From Chitinophaga sp. LS1 (GTDB lineage Bacteria > Bacteroidota > Bacteroidia > Chitinophagales > Chitinophagaceae): DNA of 64,000 nt. The notes beneath the pieces were generated by a model. The model saw only the letters and a program-made list of their open reading frames with translations, had not been told where the DNA came from and made no database searches. Numbering within the stretch: position 1 is the first letter of the stretch; every line of letters begins with the position of its first letter. The position numbers were made by a program, and so were the translations under genes. Positions 27,610 to 35,730 of the stretch are shown piece by piece. Location of the stretch: the NCBI RefSeq assembly GCF_034274695.1, contig NZ_CP128362.1, positions 7,876,501 through 7,940,500 of the forward strand, read 5' to 3'.

Positions 27610-28543
27610 ATGGCAGGTTCTACCCACAAATTATCCGATCAGGTATCCTTTTACTCGAAGACAAGCCTGAAAAGTATGTACCGGCTGGCCCAGGAAGCCG
27701 TTAACCTGGAGGAGCTTCGATTGCTGTTCGGGCATTACATTCCCGAAAATTGTTTGATTCACTTCCCTTTGCCGAGAGGTACGGGTAAGTCCTGGTTCTG
27801 TATGCAGCTTTGCATTGCCATAGCAGCCGAATGGCCATCCTTTCTTGGGGAGGCCATTACGTTACATGGCAACACACTTTATATCAATAATGAATTAAGT
27901 GAAAAAAGCGTTCAGCGACGGTCTAAAAAGCTGTTGGACAATGCGCCGCTACCACTTGGCGAGCAATACAAGGCAATGGTATATACTTCCCGCCGCAATA
28001 TGCTGGATGATTTGCACAACATTGTAACTATTATCGAAAGAGTGAAGCCGGTACTGATTATTATTGATAACCTGCGCATGGCCTTTACAGATGTCGACAC
28101 GAACAACAACAAGGAAATCACCAAGCTAATGTTCACCTTATTGGCACTGTGTGAAGGCACGCAAACGTCGGTCTTAGTTACCGATCACTTTAGGAAGCAT
28201 ACCAATTCTTTACTTAGTGAAAGCGACCTACAAGCAGGTTCCGGGATCAAAACAGATCTTTCCGACGGCGACTTCTTCTTACGCAAGAGCGGCCAGGATA
28301 AGGGGCTGCGCATTCTGAAGCGCGGAAAATCTCGTCATTTTGAAGAAGAGGATAACGCGAAACTCATCCGCCTGAGACCGGACAGCTGCTGGTTCGAGCT
28401 GGTCTATGAGGGGGTTAATGAAGCCGAACATGTAGGAATTAGATCCTTAAAAGATAAGGACGAACAAAAAGATCTAGCCAAGGCATTACGCAGCCAGGAT
28501 AAATCCCTTGACGAAATAGCGCACATCCTGGGCAAGGGGTCGA
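27610..28543 (+). pseudogene. RepA-like AAA_25 ATPase, 5' part, split by intron
   Basis: About 311 residues of an element-encoded helicase/ATPase. Walker A is PRGTGKSW (about residue 60), Walker B is PVLIIIDNL (about 150), followed by VLVTDHFRK and SGIKTDLSDGDFFLR, which match RepA/AAA_25 ATPases used in plasmid or element replication. Coding stops at 28543, where a group II intron in the opposite orientation begins. The last bases (30414-30462) lie beyond the intron. Because the intron is antisense to this gene it cannot be spliced from its mRNA, so the gene is inactivated. Confidence 0.75.
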
Positions 28544-28578
28544 GTAGGCAAAAGGAATTTCACCTTAAGCCTCTCACT

Positions 28579-28612
28579 AAACCGTGCTTAAGCGTCGCCG
28601 CTTACACGGCTT
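28579..28612 (-). ncRNA. Group II intron domain V
   Basis: 34 bases. The outer helix AAGCCGUG/CACGGUUU contains the catalytic AGC triad. An internal bulge is followed by the inner helix AAGCG/CGCUU closed by a GCGA (GNRA) tetraloop. Domain VI follows toward 28544. Confidence 0.88.
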
Positions 28613-28627
28613 TTATTATCCTAAACC

Positions 28628-29887
28628 TTACACTCTCACACCAAACCGCCAATGAGCCATTAAACAAGGTTTTCGATCTACGATCTTTCTTATCCAGTCT
28701 TTAGCTTTGACTCTTTGCTTGTGAAATCTTTTGTATTTCGTCATTACCCATTTTTGTATCCAAAGATTCACATGCTTCAGCACATTTATCAATTTTTCTT
28801 TGTGATACTTCCCATAGTAATTTATCCAACCGGTAATCATAGGATTGATTACTCTCGCAACATCTTCTAATTTACCACATGCCCTCGATGTTAGATTCCA
28901 TGCTCGCATCTTTTCACGGATCGTTTTGGCTGCCTTATTGCTGATTGCTGGCGAGAAACTTAAGAAACTGATTCCATACTTATCAAGCGATTTCCTCGGT
29001 CTAAAGGTATAGCCTAAGAAATCAAATTGTACATCATGATACAATTCCTTTTTGCGTCCTCTTCTGCAGTAAACTATTTTGGTCTTGTCTGGATGCATTT
29101 CAACTCCACATTCCTTCAGCCTTTTCATCAACTGTTCTTTCAATTTCTCAGCTTCCGACTTTGTTTGACAATGAAATACACTATCATCTGCATAACGCTC
29201 GAATGGACAATTTGGAAATTTGTGTCTTACCCATTCATCCATACAGTAGTGAAGAAAAAGATTAGCCATTATTGGGCTAACAACACCGCCCTGAGCTGTT
29301 CCTTTAGTTACTTCTGTAATTGTACCATCCTCTCGTTGTAATGGTGCCGTTAGCCATCTTTTGATGTACAGCAATACCCATTTGCAATCAATGTGTTTTT
29401 CCATAGCCTTCATCATCAGCTCATGCGGAATGCTGTTAAAGAAATCTTTGATGTCTACATCTAACACCCATTTGTACTGCCAGCAACGTTCTCTACATTT
29501 ACCTACAGCATCCAGTGCTGACTTGTTTGGCCTATAGCCATATGAGTCTTCGTGGAATACCGGGTCAATAAGTGGTTCAATCTGCATTTTAACTACAGTT
29601 TGGGCAATGCGATCTGAAACAGTTGCAATACCTAAAGGGCGTTTACCTCCATTTTTCTTAGGTATTTCCACCAGTAATACAGGAGGAGGTATATAGCTTC
29701 CAGAACTCATGCGGTTCCATATCCGATAAAGATTGTTTTTCAAGTCTTTTTCAAACTTTTCTAAACTTACTTCATCAACACCCGCACTTCCTTTGTTTGC
29801 TTTTACCCTTAGGTAAGCATCCATTACAGCTTGCTTTGAAATACAAAAAGGTTTTGTTTTGTTCATTTCAGTACCTCCTGAAGTCAC
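28628..29887 (-). CDS. ltrA: Group II intron reverse transcriptase/maturase
   Basis: A 419-residue LtrA-type protein. RT motifs include NKGSAGVDEVS, IPKKNGGKRPLGIATVSDR, DVDIKDFFNSIPH, GTAQGGVVSPIMANLFLHY, the catalytic FERYADDSVFH, and FDFLGYTFRPR. The maturase X domain includes MITGWINYYGKYHK. It ends with HWRFGV and has no HNH endonuclease domain, so retrohoming would rely on other nicks. Start may be the second ATG at 29866 (MNKTKPF). It reads as intact, so the intron may still be active. Confidence 0.95.
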   Translation of the reverse strand: MTSGGTEMNKTKPFCISKQAVMDAYLRVKANKGSAGVDEVSLEKFEKDLKNNLYRIWNRMSSGSYIPPPVLLVEIPKKNGGKRPLGIATVSDRIAQTVVKMQIEPLIDPVFHEDSYGYRPNKSALDAVGKCRERCWQYKWVLDVDIKDFFNSIPHELMMKAMEKHIDCKWVLLYIKRWLTAPLQREDGTITEVTKGTAQGGVVSPIMANLFLHYCMDEWVRHKFPNCPFERYADDSVFHCQTKSEAEKLKEQLMKRLKECGVEMHPDKTKIVYCRRGRKKELYHDVQFDFLGYTFRPRKSLDKYGISFLSFSPAISNKAAKTIREKMRAWNLTSRACGKLEDVARVINPMITGWINYYGKYHKEKLINVLKHVNLWIQKWVMTKYKRFHKQRVKAKDWIRKIVDRKPCLMAHWRFGVRV

Positions 29888-30413
29888 CCTCAGTTTTCTT
29901 AGTGAGTAAAACTGGATAATACTTCCCCTTCAGTCCACTCTCATTACAAGAGCTTCATTCCTATTACGAGAAGTTCCGCCCATTGAACCCGCATCGGTAC
30001 TCTACCTCTTGTAATTCCATTACTTGAGGGTCTCCCTTAACATCGGGACGAAGGTTCCTACGTTCCAAATATCAACCTGTATTAAGATCGCGCCATTTCT
30101 ACGCCGGATGCCGTAAGAGCAGCATAACAGATAGCATCTCTTACTTATCCCGAAGCAGTCCTCGCCTCCGGTTTTGACATCGTCTAAGGATGTTTCGACG
30201 CTTCATCAATGGTTCATTTACATTCGCCTTCTTAATACATACCTGACGTTTTAACAACGCCTTTTCCTTATCGCTCAATACCACAGCTTTTGGCTGCAGC
30301 ACCATAAGGTAGTTTGGAATCATCATCTGCTTAACGAATCCGAGGGGCCTACCCTCATTTGATATTTAGCATCAGAGTATACCCTTTATTATTATACTCT
30401 GTTCGTAGCGCAC

Positions 30414-30462
30414 AAAGACCACCGTCCATCGATGGCTGAAGAATGAACAACTCGATGAATAA
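30414..30462 (+). pseudogene. RepA-like ATPase, 3' end beyond the intron
   Basis: From 30415 a frame reads KTTVHRWLKNEQLDE and stops at TAA 30460-30462. It looks like the winged/HTH tail that normally follows the ATPase core (GKGSxxTVHRWL) and continues the sequence broken off at 28543. Confidence 0.6.
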
Positions 30463-30494
30463 GATCATTCCGCTCCCACTCAATAACCTGAAAC

Positions 30495-30704
30495 GTTCCA
30501 TTCCATCTTTTTGCCGAAGTGGAACAAAAAAAGGAAGTTCGCCTTGATTGCCAACCACTTCCCCGCCCATTAGAGGAACAGAAATGCCACCTGTGGAACA
30601 AAAATGGAACAAATTCTGGCTCAAAAAGGCAATGGAACAAAATACTCCCACAATGCATTGATGATCAATATCTGTCCACCCGGAAATGGAACGGGCATAG
30701 GAAC
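30495..30704. repeat. Cluster of GGAAC/GTTCC motifs
   Basis: Eight GGAAC or GTTCC pentamers occur in 210 bases (30495, 30521, 30575, 30595, 30606, 30634, 30688, 30700), several as TGGAACAAAA. Being just downstream of a replication ATPase, they could be iteron-like binding sites. A GTG-started frame (30519-30761) also covers the area, so codon bias in a small gene is an alternative. Confidence 0.35.
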
Positions 30705-30913
30705 GACCAGGACAAATCGGAACTGGCGTATACGTTAGGACTTCCTGCTCCAGATTTTTGATGCATAGCCAACTCTTTCTTTGCTTAACCTATTTATCCA
30801 AAAGCCTATCTCTGGTTTTGAAGTTGATTTCAATTAGATTTAAAACTTGGGCTAATATTTCTCCGCTGACATCTGGCCAACAGTTAGGCAAGGAAAATAA
30901 ATTAGCCGATCGA

Positions 30914-31144
30914 CTATTTATGTGGAAGAATTGGAAGTAAATCTGACGGGGTACATTCTAAAGCCTCAGAAAGCATGTAAATCACTGTTAAACCCGGTTC
31001 ATTATGGCCATTCTCCAACCGTGAAACGTATCCCGGTGTGGAATTTAATGCTATCGCGACATCCATCTGCGTAAGATCTTTCGCTTGCCGCAGTGCTTTG
31101 AGGTTTTCCCCAAATACTTTTAATATGTCAACCTTACTTTTCAT
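30914..31144 (-). CDS. XRE-family HTH regulator
   Basis: 76 residues from the preferred start MKSKVDILKVFGENLKALR. The HTH reads LTQMDVAIALNSTPGYVSRLENGHNEPGL, typical of Cro/CI-type regulators. An upstream in-frame ATG exists at 31174, but a TACGTTTG -7 box lies between the two ATGs, about 10 bases before 31144, which favours the shorter start. It may have controlled the element. Confidence 0.85.
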   Translation of the reverse strand: MKSKVDILKVFGENLKALRQAKDLTQMDVAIALNSTPGYVSRLENGHNEPGLTVIYMLSEALECTPSDLLPILPHK

Positions 31145-31329
31145 AGAAGGCAAACGTATATATAATTTATACATTTCAATACACCTGATTATGCATGCTT
31201 AATTCGGTAATTTTTCCTATATTACAATTCGATTAAACGGTATGATCATAAATACCACAGAACAAATCCCCGAAAAGCTCAGGTGCTGCTTTTCGTTTTA
31301 ACGTTGTAAGATATCAATGTGTATGGTCA

Positions 31330-32223
31330 ATGGTACTGTCTATAAATTCAAGTTCAGAAATAAAGCAGAAACTGAATTATGCTAAAAAGAATTGGCCAGC
31401 AGCGGTGGATAAATATGAAAAGCAGGAAAAGGAACTGGGGCATCAAAGAAACAGTTTAAGCAAAACAGATACTGACGCTACGTTTATGCATATGAAGGAA
31501 GATCATATGAAAAACGGGCAATTAAAACCGGCGTACAATGTGCAGATAAGTACCAATAACCAATATATTCTTTCTTATAGCCTTCATCAAAATGCAACGG
31601 ATACCAATACCCTGATTCCACATTTAAAGCAGCATATCAAAAATCATGGTATAAAGGCCTCCAATATTACCGCAGATTCAGGTTATGGGAGCGAACAGAA
31701 TTATCAGTGGCTTGAAAAAAGACGGATCACAGGGTATGTAAAACACAATCAATTTGACAGGAATCAGCACAAAAAAACACGGGATAAAAAACCTTACTCT
31801 TCCGATAAACTACGCTACGATGCTGCCAGGGATATTTATTATTGTCCGAAGGATAAACCCATGAGAAACGTGGGAACTTATACCCAAAAGACAAGCACTG
31901 GTTTTGAACAGACTATTACCAGATATGAGACTGAAAGTTGTAAATGGTGCAGATTACGGGAACAATGCCATAATAGTAAGGGAAATCGAATCATATCAAT
32001 CAATCACAACCAACAACGGCTAAAATCAAGAGCAGACAAACGATTAAAAACCAGGCGAGGAATAGCAAAACGTAAACAACGTTGTTTTGACACCGAACCT
32101 GTGTTTGGTAATATCAAGCATAACCATAACTTCAAAAGATTTATGCTTCGTGGGCTTGAAAAAGTCAGGGTTGAAACAGGATTATTGGCATTAGCGCATA
32201 ACCTGAGAAAGAAAATAGCTTAA
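31330..32223 (+). pseudogene. IS1182-type transposase, 5'-truncated
   Basis: 297 residues matching the C-terminal two thirds of an IS1182-family DDE transposase: KTDTDATFMHMKEDHMKNGQLKPAYNVQIST (first Asp region), ITADSGYGSEQNYQWL (second Asp), YCPKDKPM, CKWCRLREQC, and FDTEPVFGNIKHNHNFKRFMLRG (catalytic Glu region). The normal N-terminal DUF772 domain (…LIPENHMVR…) is absent, and sequence upstream of 31330 does not look like transposase. It is therefore inactive by itself. It separates the mobile region from the biosynthetic cluster. Confidence 0.85.
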
Positions 32224-32245
32224 AAAGGGGAGAAATCCCTTTTTT
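32222..32245 (+). terminator. Terminator after the transposase
   Basis: Stem AAAAAGGG / CCCTTTTT around a 7-8 base loop, directly after the stop codon. Confidence 0.65.
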
Positions 32246-32435
32246 AGTGCCCCTTTTATCGCTACCCGCTCCATAAAAGTTAATAGGATCATAGCTTATC
32301 ACAAAAGCTTCTAAATATAAGGCTTATTATAGCGCATGGTATAACAAGAAAAAAGCGCCTCATTTATTTATGGGACGCCCTCATGCCTTAATATGTAATA
32401 ATTATATTAAATATAACGTAACTGCCCTAAATATG

Positions 32436-33077
32436 TTACAATGGAAATTTAACCGGTATAAAGGAATATTGCTGATTGGGGTGATCTGTTGCAACCTGAC
32501 ACGAATAACCCGGAAATTGGTCAATCCTATGCAGATACCAGGTTATATTATCCAATATCACCTGATTAAAATTACTCACTTCCAGTGAGGAGAGGTCATC
32601 TATCAGACCTCTTCCATCAGCTTTCAGGATGGCCTCCTTGGCCGTCCAGTGATCGTAAAATGAGGTAGTTGGTGCAGCATGCTGATGAATGTAATGCCAT
32701 TCGGCAGCTGTAAACTGCGGCGTAAAATCTGTCATTTTCAGGGGTTGATGCATTTCAATATCAATCCCGATTCTGCCATGAGTTGTCAAAGAGCAGGCAA
32801 CTAAATTGCCCGAATGGGTAATGTTAAAATCTCCCACCCCATGAATGTAAGGACGGCCACGCGTAGAATATTTTATGTCAGTTAATTTATAATCAGATCC
32901 ATCCAATGCATGGCGCAGTAAAGTCCGTCCTAATACATAAGCATGTGCATCCTCCCATCGCCGGTAGGCAAAAGCTTTACCCTGCATGACGAATGGCAAT
33001 GAAAATATAAGCTCATCCAATTGAGATTGACTGAGCCTGTCAATATAGTAACTGTAATAAATTTTGCATGAATGCAT
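32436..33077 (-). CDS. Sfp-type 4'-phosphopantetheinyl transferase (second copy)
   Basis: A 213-residue Sfp-type PPTase. Motifs are RPYIHGVGDFNITHSG, RIGIDIEMH (Mg-binding) and WTAKEAILKADGRGL (the WxxKE core). It transfers the phosphopantetheine arm from CoA to the Ser of ACP and PCP domains. It is the last gene of the cluster and starts 4 bases after the glycosyltransferase gene. It is only distantly similar to the other PPTase at 34290, so the two probably serve different carrier sets. Confidence 0.9.
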   Translation of the reverse strand: MHSCKIYYSYYIDRLSQSQLDELIFSLPFVMQGKAFAYRRWEDAHAYVLGRTLLRHALDGSDYKLTDIKYSTRGRPYIHGVGDFNITHSGNLVACSLTTHGRIGIDIEMHQPLKMTDFTPQFTAAEWHYIHQHAAPTTSFYDHWTAKEAILKADGRGLIDDLSSLEVSNFNQVILDNITWYLHRIDQFPGYSCQVATDHPNQQYSFIPVKFPL

Positions 33078-33081
33078 ACAA

Positions 33082-34260
33082 CTACAATTGCTGTGAGATC
33101 TTTTTATAGACTGTTCGTAAGGTAACCTTCTTCCTTTTCTTCTTCATAATTTCGAGAATTTTACTTTTATGGACAACCCCAATAGCCCTCCACCATGCAA
33201 GAAATGAGATACTTAACCAGAATAAAGGATACAGTAAAATCAACCAGGTGCTACCTTTTCGAATTTCTGTCCGCTCGTATTTGTTAGCTGCAAACAGGGT
33301 GAAATAATACAAGATACTTAACAGATAAGCGCCAACAACCAGGGATGCTGTCAGTTTAAGGCTCACAATTGAAAGGATGATCAGTTCCAATGGGAGTAAT
33401 AATAAAACTAATACCCCTAACAGATCCTGCAGTGTTCTGATACCGATCCTATGGAAACGCAGGATTTTCGAGACGTAAAATTTATTTTCCTTCAACACCG
33501 TTTCAAGGTAGCCCGCATACCATCGCTTACGCTGATTGGCCAATACCTTAAAAGTTAATGGTGGACGGGTTAATGCCAATACCTTATCCGCATACATTGT
33601 TTTATATCCCTTCTCCATTCCAAGCACTGTTGTTTCCCTGTCTTCACCATTTCGTAAACCACTATGTTCATGATATAGTTCTATCAGCATGTCGCGTTTA
33701 AAACAGGAACCCGCACCAGGCATTACCGGTACGCTTTTATCTTTATCATGAAATTTATAATAGATACGTGCAAAGGAATATTCCATTTGCTGTAACTGGA
33801 AACAGAGGCCACTTCCTTCATAAGGGATCATTTTGAAATAAGCCCCCATCATGTCAGGATCTTCATCAAGTTGTGACAGGCTCTGTTCCAGATTTTGCAG
33901 ACACATCAAATCTGTATCAAAATCAGACAGTATAACGAACTCGTGTGGCAAATTATTTGCGACTGCGTATAGGGCACCCACTTTTTGTGCATTGGGTGTC
34001 ACAGCGGTCAGATAAAATGAGTCTGAATGGTTCGCCACAAACTCCTGCATTACTGACAAACTATTATCAGTTGAGCCATCATCAATCAATATAACATCGA
34101 CAATATGCTTATATTCCTGGGCTAATTCTTTAAAGTAATATAACCTTTTTTCCATGTTACAATTCATACCTTCATTATACTGTGGAATTAACAGTGCAAC
34201 ACGATTACAAACTAATGGCAGGTTATGAACCCATTCTAAATGGAAATCCGATAAATTCAC
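33082..34260 (-). CDS. Membrane GT2 glycosyltransferase
   Basis: A 392-residue family 2 glycosyltransferase. The GT-A domain shows ALLIPQYNEG, VILIDDGSTDNS, VILSDFDTD (metal-binding DxD), NGEDRETTVLGMEKGY (the ED base) and NQRKRWYAGYLE (QxxRW). This is the pattern of processive or lipid-linked enzymes such as those making poly-GlcNAc or glycolipids. C-terminal hydrophobic segments (about 270-300, 305-330, 345-370) form membrane helices, and a basic tail follows. Its place between two PPTases suggests that it decorates the product or the precursor lipid, but this is inference. Confidence 0.85.
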   Translation of the reverse strand: MNLSDFHLEWVHNLPLVCNRVALLIPQYNEGMNCNMEKRLYYFKELAQEYKHIVDVILIDDGSTDNSLSVMQEFVANHSDSFYLTAVTPNAQKVGALYAVANNLPHEFVILSDFDTDLMCLQNLEQSLSQLDEDPDMMGAYFKMIPYEGSGLCFQLQQMEYSFARIYYKFHDKDKSVPVMPGAGSCFKRDMLIELYHEHSGLRNGEDRETTVLGMEKGYKTMYADKVLALTRPPLTFKVLANQRKRWYAGYLETVLKENKFYVSKILRFHRIGIRTLQDLLGVLVLLLLPLELIILSIVSLKLTASLVVGAYLLSILYYFTLFAANKYERTEIRKGSTWLILLYPLFWLSISFLAWWRAIGVVHKSKILEIMKKKRKKVTLRTVYKKISQQL

Positions 34261-34289
34261 GTTATTAGGTATTATATTTTTGAAAAAGA

Positions 34290-34934
34290 CTAAAAAAAAT
34301 TAAGCTCCTGTAAACAGTATTCAGGTATCACATGATCACTTGCCAGGCAAACCTGATGGTCACCATCCAAGCGCGGAAAATGAAGATACCAAGTCATATC
34401 TCCATGATGGGCAGTGCCGGCCTTTGCATTAATTATTATGTTTTCCATACGCTTGTTGTATATACCATGTCCTATAGCTTTCATGACACTTTCCTTCACC
34501 GTCCATCGGTTTATAAATTCCCGGCCAGGTTGTTCAGAAAGGATAATTTCCTGCCATTGCGCATCACTCATGGTATGCTTATAAAAGGTAATATCATCCT
34601 GTGCATAAGGCTCTACATCAATACCTAAGCGAATATTTCGCCCCATTGCACAAATCACATATTTGCCTGCAGCCGAAATATTAAAGTCAATGTCACCTTC
34701 TACGAATGGTCGGTTGAATATGTTGTACTGCAGGTTTTCCAGTGGGTTAACAGATGCACCAAGTGTCTGAAAACCGCTATTCAACAATAATCTGCCTAAT
34801 AAATGCCTCTTCTTTTCCGCTTTATGCCCGTACGACAGATTCCTTTTTCTACATGCAGGCGAGAGCATTTTAAAATGATAATTCCAGGTTGCATCTTCAC
34901 AAGGTGTGTCAATGGTTGAATAATAAAGCAGCAT
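34290..34934 (-). CDS. Sfp-type 4'-phosphopantetheinyl transferase (first copy)
   Basis: A 214-residue PPTase. Visible motifs are RPFVEGDIDFNISAAG, RLGIDVEPY and WTVKESVMKAIGHGIYN. It should activate the carrier domains of the megasynthases and the free ACP at 36863. It lies 40 bases downstream of the thioesterase gene and 29 bases upstream of the GT2 gene. The usual FNxSHS serine/His motif is altered to FNISAAG, a small departure from the family. Confidence 0.87.
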   Translation of the reverse strand: MLLYYSTIDTPCEDATWNYHFKMLSPACRKRNLSYGHKAEKKRHLLGRLLLNSGFQTLGASVNPLENLQYNIFNRPFVEGDIDFNISAAGKYVICAMGRNIRLGIDVEPYAQDDITFYKHTMSDAQWQEIILSEQPGREFINRWTVKESVMKAIGHGIYNKRMENIIINAKAGTAHHGDMTWYLHFPRLDGDHQVCLASDHVIPEYCLQELNFF

Positions 34935-34974
34935 TCTTCATATTTTAAATGAATGGATTAACAGGGCATCATTT

Positions 34975-35709
34975 TTATTGATGGTTGCTTAACAATTGGA
35001 TGATTGCAGGTTTATGATCGTGGATAAAAAAATGTCCGCCTTCGAATCTATATACATTAAAATCGCCCTTCGTATAATCCCGCCAACCTTCTATCTGTTC
35101 TGAAGTCAGGTCTTCCTGATTTCCTATGAGCAGACTGATATCACAATCCAGTGGATGAATGATCTGTTCATCAAACTCTGTTTCTGCCAGCGTAAAATCA
35201 CTTATTAACAGTGGCAGAAACAACTCCATTAACTCAGGGCTATCAAAAAAGCCTTCTGGTGTACCGCCTAGGTTCAACACCTTTTCTTTAAATTCAGGGA
35301 ATGGCATTTTATGATATTTCTTTTTGTCAGGGCGGTTATTGTGCGGTGTTCCCTTTCCTGACACAAAAAGATGAAGTGGCTGAGGCAATCCTCTTTTTGC
35401 AATTTCACTTGACAACAAGTAACTGATCAATCCTCCCATACTATGTCCGAAAAGTATATATCTTTCTCTGGTGATATGGGGCTGAATGATGGACAATACA
35501 TCCTTTACTACAGCATGTATGTCTTTATAAAGCGGATCGGTCATCCTACTGCCTCTTCCTGCCAGTTCTACAGGTACTATTTCGATTGTAGAAGGTGCTA
35601 ATTCCTTCCATGTATTATAAATTGCAGCACTTCCTCCTGCAAATGGGATACAGAATACTTTTATCCTTTCAGCCATATTATTATCTATCATATTTAGGTC
35701 AAAACACAC
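34975..35709 (-). CDS. Type II thioesterase (editing)
   Basis: A 244-residue alpha/beta hydrolase of the type II TE family. It has FCIPFAGGSAAIY near the start, the nucleophile elbow GHSMGG (about residue 97), SGKGTP and GGHFFI with the catalytic His. It hydrolyses wrongly loaded acyl groups from carrier domains. In-frame ATGs at 35691 and 35676 (MAERIKV) are equally good starts. It is the only thioesterase visible in the cluster, so it is not a cis release domain. Confidence 0.88.
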   Translation of the reverse strand: MCFDLNMIDNNMAERIKVFCIPFAGGSAAIYNTWKELAPSTIEIVPVELAGRGSRMTDPLYKDIHAVVKDVLSIIQPHITRERYILFGHSMGGLISYLLSSEIAKRGLPQPLHLFVSGKGTPHNNRPDKKKYHKMPFPEFKEKVLNLGGTPEGFFDSPELMELFLPLLISDFTLAETEFDEQIIHPLDCDISLLIGNQEDLTSEQIEGWRDYTKGDFNVYRFEGGHFFIHDHKPAIIQLLSNHQ

Positions 35710-35730
35710 TGGTTACAAGGTAGTCATTCA

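Larger units (their letters stand above)
28544..30413 (-). mobile_element. Group II intron (about 1.87 kb), antisense to the ATPase gene
   Basis: Read on the minus strand it begins GTGCGCTACGAAC, a match to the GUGYG 5' consensus, and ends GCCTAC, a match to the AY 3' end. Between them lie an internal reverse transcriptase ORF and a good domain V. The ORF ends 16 bases before domain V, so it sits in domain IV. Joining the flanks by these consensus ends leaves the host reading frame one base off the HTH-like tail (KTTVHRWLKNEQ), so a boundary may be off by one or the host gene was already damaged. Confidence 0.85.
25236..32250. mobile_element. Decayed integrative element next to tRNA-Leu
   Basis: The gene order HTH excisionase-like, CHC2/TOPRIM-type primase stub, small replication-associated gene, RepA-like ATPase is the usual core of Bacteroidota integrative or mobilisable elements. 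Here nearly every member is broken (frameshift, truncation, internal stop, intron insertion). A group II intron and an IS1182-type transposase remnant are added. I see no integrase gene and no second copy of the tRNA-Leu 3' end, so the element boundaries are approximate and it can no longer move by itself. Confidence 0.6.

Noticed and set aside
30141..30326. 61-codon minus-strand frame inside the intron 5' part
   Set aside because: It lies in the structured RNA of the group II intron upstream of the RT; chance frame.
30519..30761. GTG-started 80-codon frame downstream of the ATPase tail
   Set aside because: It overlaps the GGAAC repeat cluster, has low-complexity Asn/Lys/Gln content and no recognisable motif; not supported as a gene.
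34975..35709. Thioesterase as the chain-release domain
   Set aside because: It is a separate type II enzyme by length and motif; such enzymes edit stalled carriers rather than release the final product.
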